A stretch of DNA of 5,998 nt from Bacteroidales bacterium (GTDB lineage Bacteria; Bacteroidota; Bacteroidia; Bacteroidales; UBA7960), in assembly GCA_003554665.1 (NCBI GenBank), contig PWGY01000293.1:1-5998 (forward strand), written 5' to 3'. Positions 5,660-5,998 of the stretch are shown here, in pieces (within the stretch, counting starts at the first letter, position 1; the number at the start of each line of letters is the position of its first letter). The position numbers were made by a program, and so were the translations under genes. The notes below the pieces were generated by a model. That model ran no database searches. It was not told the DNA's origin and saw only the letters and a program-made list of their open reading frames with translations.

Positions 5660-5998
5660 AAAGACACAGCCTGAAAATACTGGCATGCATGTTTCTGATA
5701 GCTTTTGCCGCATGCAACGATACAGACAGCCACGTCATATACGGCAATTTTGAGGCAGAAGAGTGGCTGGTGCCGGCTGAGGGAAGCGGGAAAATCATGT
5801 GGCTGGATATTGAAGAAGGCAAGACCTATGAGGCCAATGAAGTGGTCGGGCTGGTCGACACCATCCCGCTGTCGCTTAAGCTGGAGGTAACAGCGTCAAA
5901 AATCCGGGCACTGGAAGCTTCAATCCCTGACATTGAGGCCCAAACGGCTTCGCTGGAAAGCACAAAAGCGGCACAGGAGCGGGAAGTGGAACGCATCC
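5656..5998 (+). CDS. HlyD-family membrane fusion protein, lipoprotein type, 3' end beyond window
   Basis: The ATG at 5656 overlaps the TolC stop (ATGA), and the frame stays open to the window end (114 full codons). The product begins MKRHSLKILACMFLIAFAAC, with a lipobox FAAC and predicted lipidated Cys20, so it should be anchored in a membrane facing the periplasm. GNFEAEEWLVPAEGSGKI (30-47) and the following WLDIEEGKTYEANEVVGLVDT match the first half of the biotinyl/lipoyl-like domain of HlyD/RND adaptor proteins. A charged helix then starts (LKLEVTASKIRALEASIPDIEAQ onward; seen in part), which would be the alpha-hairpin that meets the TolC channel. It links the outer-membrane channel to an inner-membrane transporter. 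In Bacteroidota, this adaptor type is often followed by ABC ATPase and ABC-2 permease genes, which are expected to the right. Confidence 0.88.
   Translation, partial: MKRHSLKILACMFLIAFAACNDTDSHVIYGNFEAEEWLVPAEGSGKIMWLDIEEGKTYEANEVVGLVDTIPLSLKLEVTASKIRALEASIPDIEAQTASLESTKAAQEREVERI

Overview
This window most likely comes from a Bacteroidota (Bacteroidetes) chromosome. The evidence is indirect: start codons mostly lack a strong Shine-Dalgarno sequence, two small proteins start with lipoprotein signals followed by acidic residues, and the TolC/HlyD pair matches the style of efflux operons common in that phylum. The coding sequence is moderately GC-rich with AT-rich promoter gaps. Genus cannot be told from this window, and taxonomy is inference.

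Layout. (1) Positions 1-54: the first 18 codons of a minus-strand gene that runs off the left edge and begins with a signal peptide. (2) Positions 55-363: a divergent, palindrome-rich intergenic region with four TTCCGTCAGAC-like units at 21-22 nt pitch and a perfect 14-bp palindrome. (3) Positions 364-3258: a large secreted alpha/beta-hydrolase of the prolyl oligopeptidase/esterase type, with a complete Ser-Asp-His triad, a repetitive Pro-rich linker after the signal peptide, a beta-rich N-terminal region and a roughly 300-residue C-terminal region of unknown role. (4) Positions 3259-3878: a 620-base non-coding stretch, nearly all of it a mosaic of short modules in direct and inverted orientation, including a regularly spaced array of four small hairpins, a 23-bp central inverted repeat and inverted copies of the left-side modules on the right side. 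(5) Positions 3879-5998: a tightly packed operon of a small lipoprotein, a TolC-family outer-membrane channel and the start of an HlyD-like membrane fusion lipoprotein, joined by two ATGA overlaps and cut by the right edge.

How they fit together. The operon encodes the outer-membrane and periplasmic parts of a tripartite efflux or export pump. The inner-membrane part, probably an ABC-type ATPase and permease, is expected just beyond the window. The small lipoprotein is translationally coupled to the pump and may be an accessory or cargo-related protein. The hydrolase is a separate transcription unit, divergent from the minus-strand gene and cut off from the efflux operon by the repeat mosaic.

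The least explained part is the mosaic at 3265-3813. It encodes no convincing protein, its hairpins keep their pairing while stem sequences differ, and it looks like a REP/BIME-like or non-autonomous mobile element, or a structured RNA region. No transposase is present in the window.
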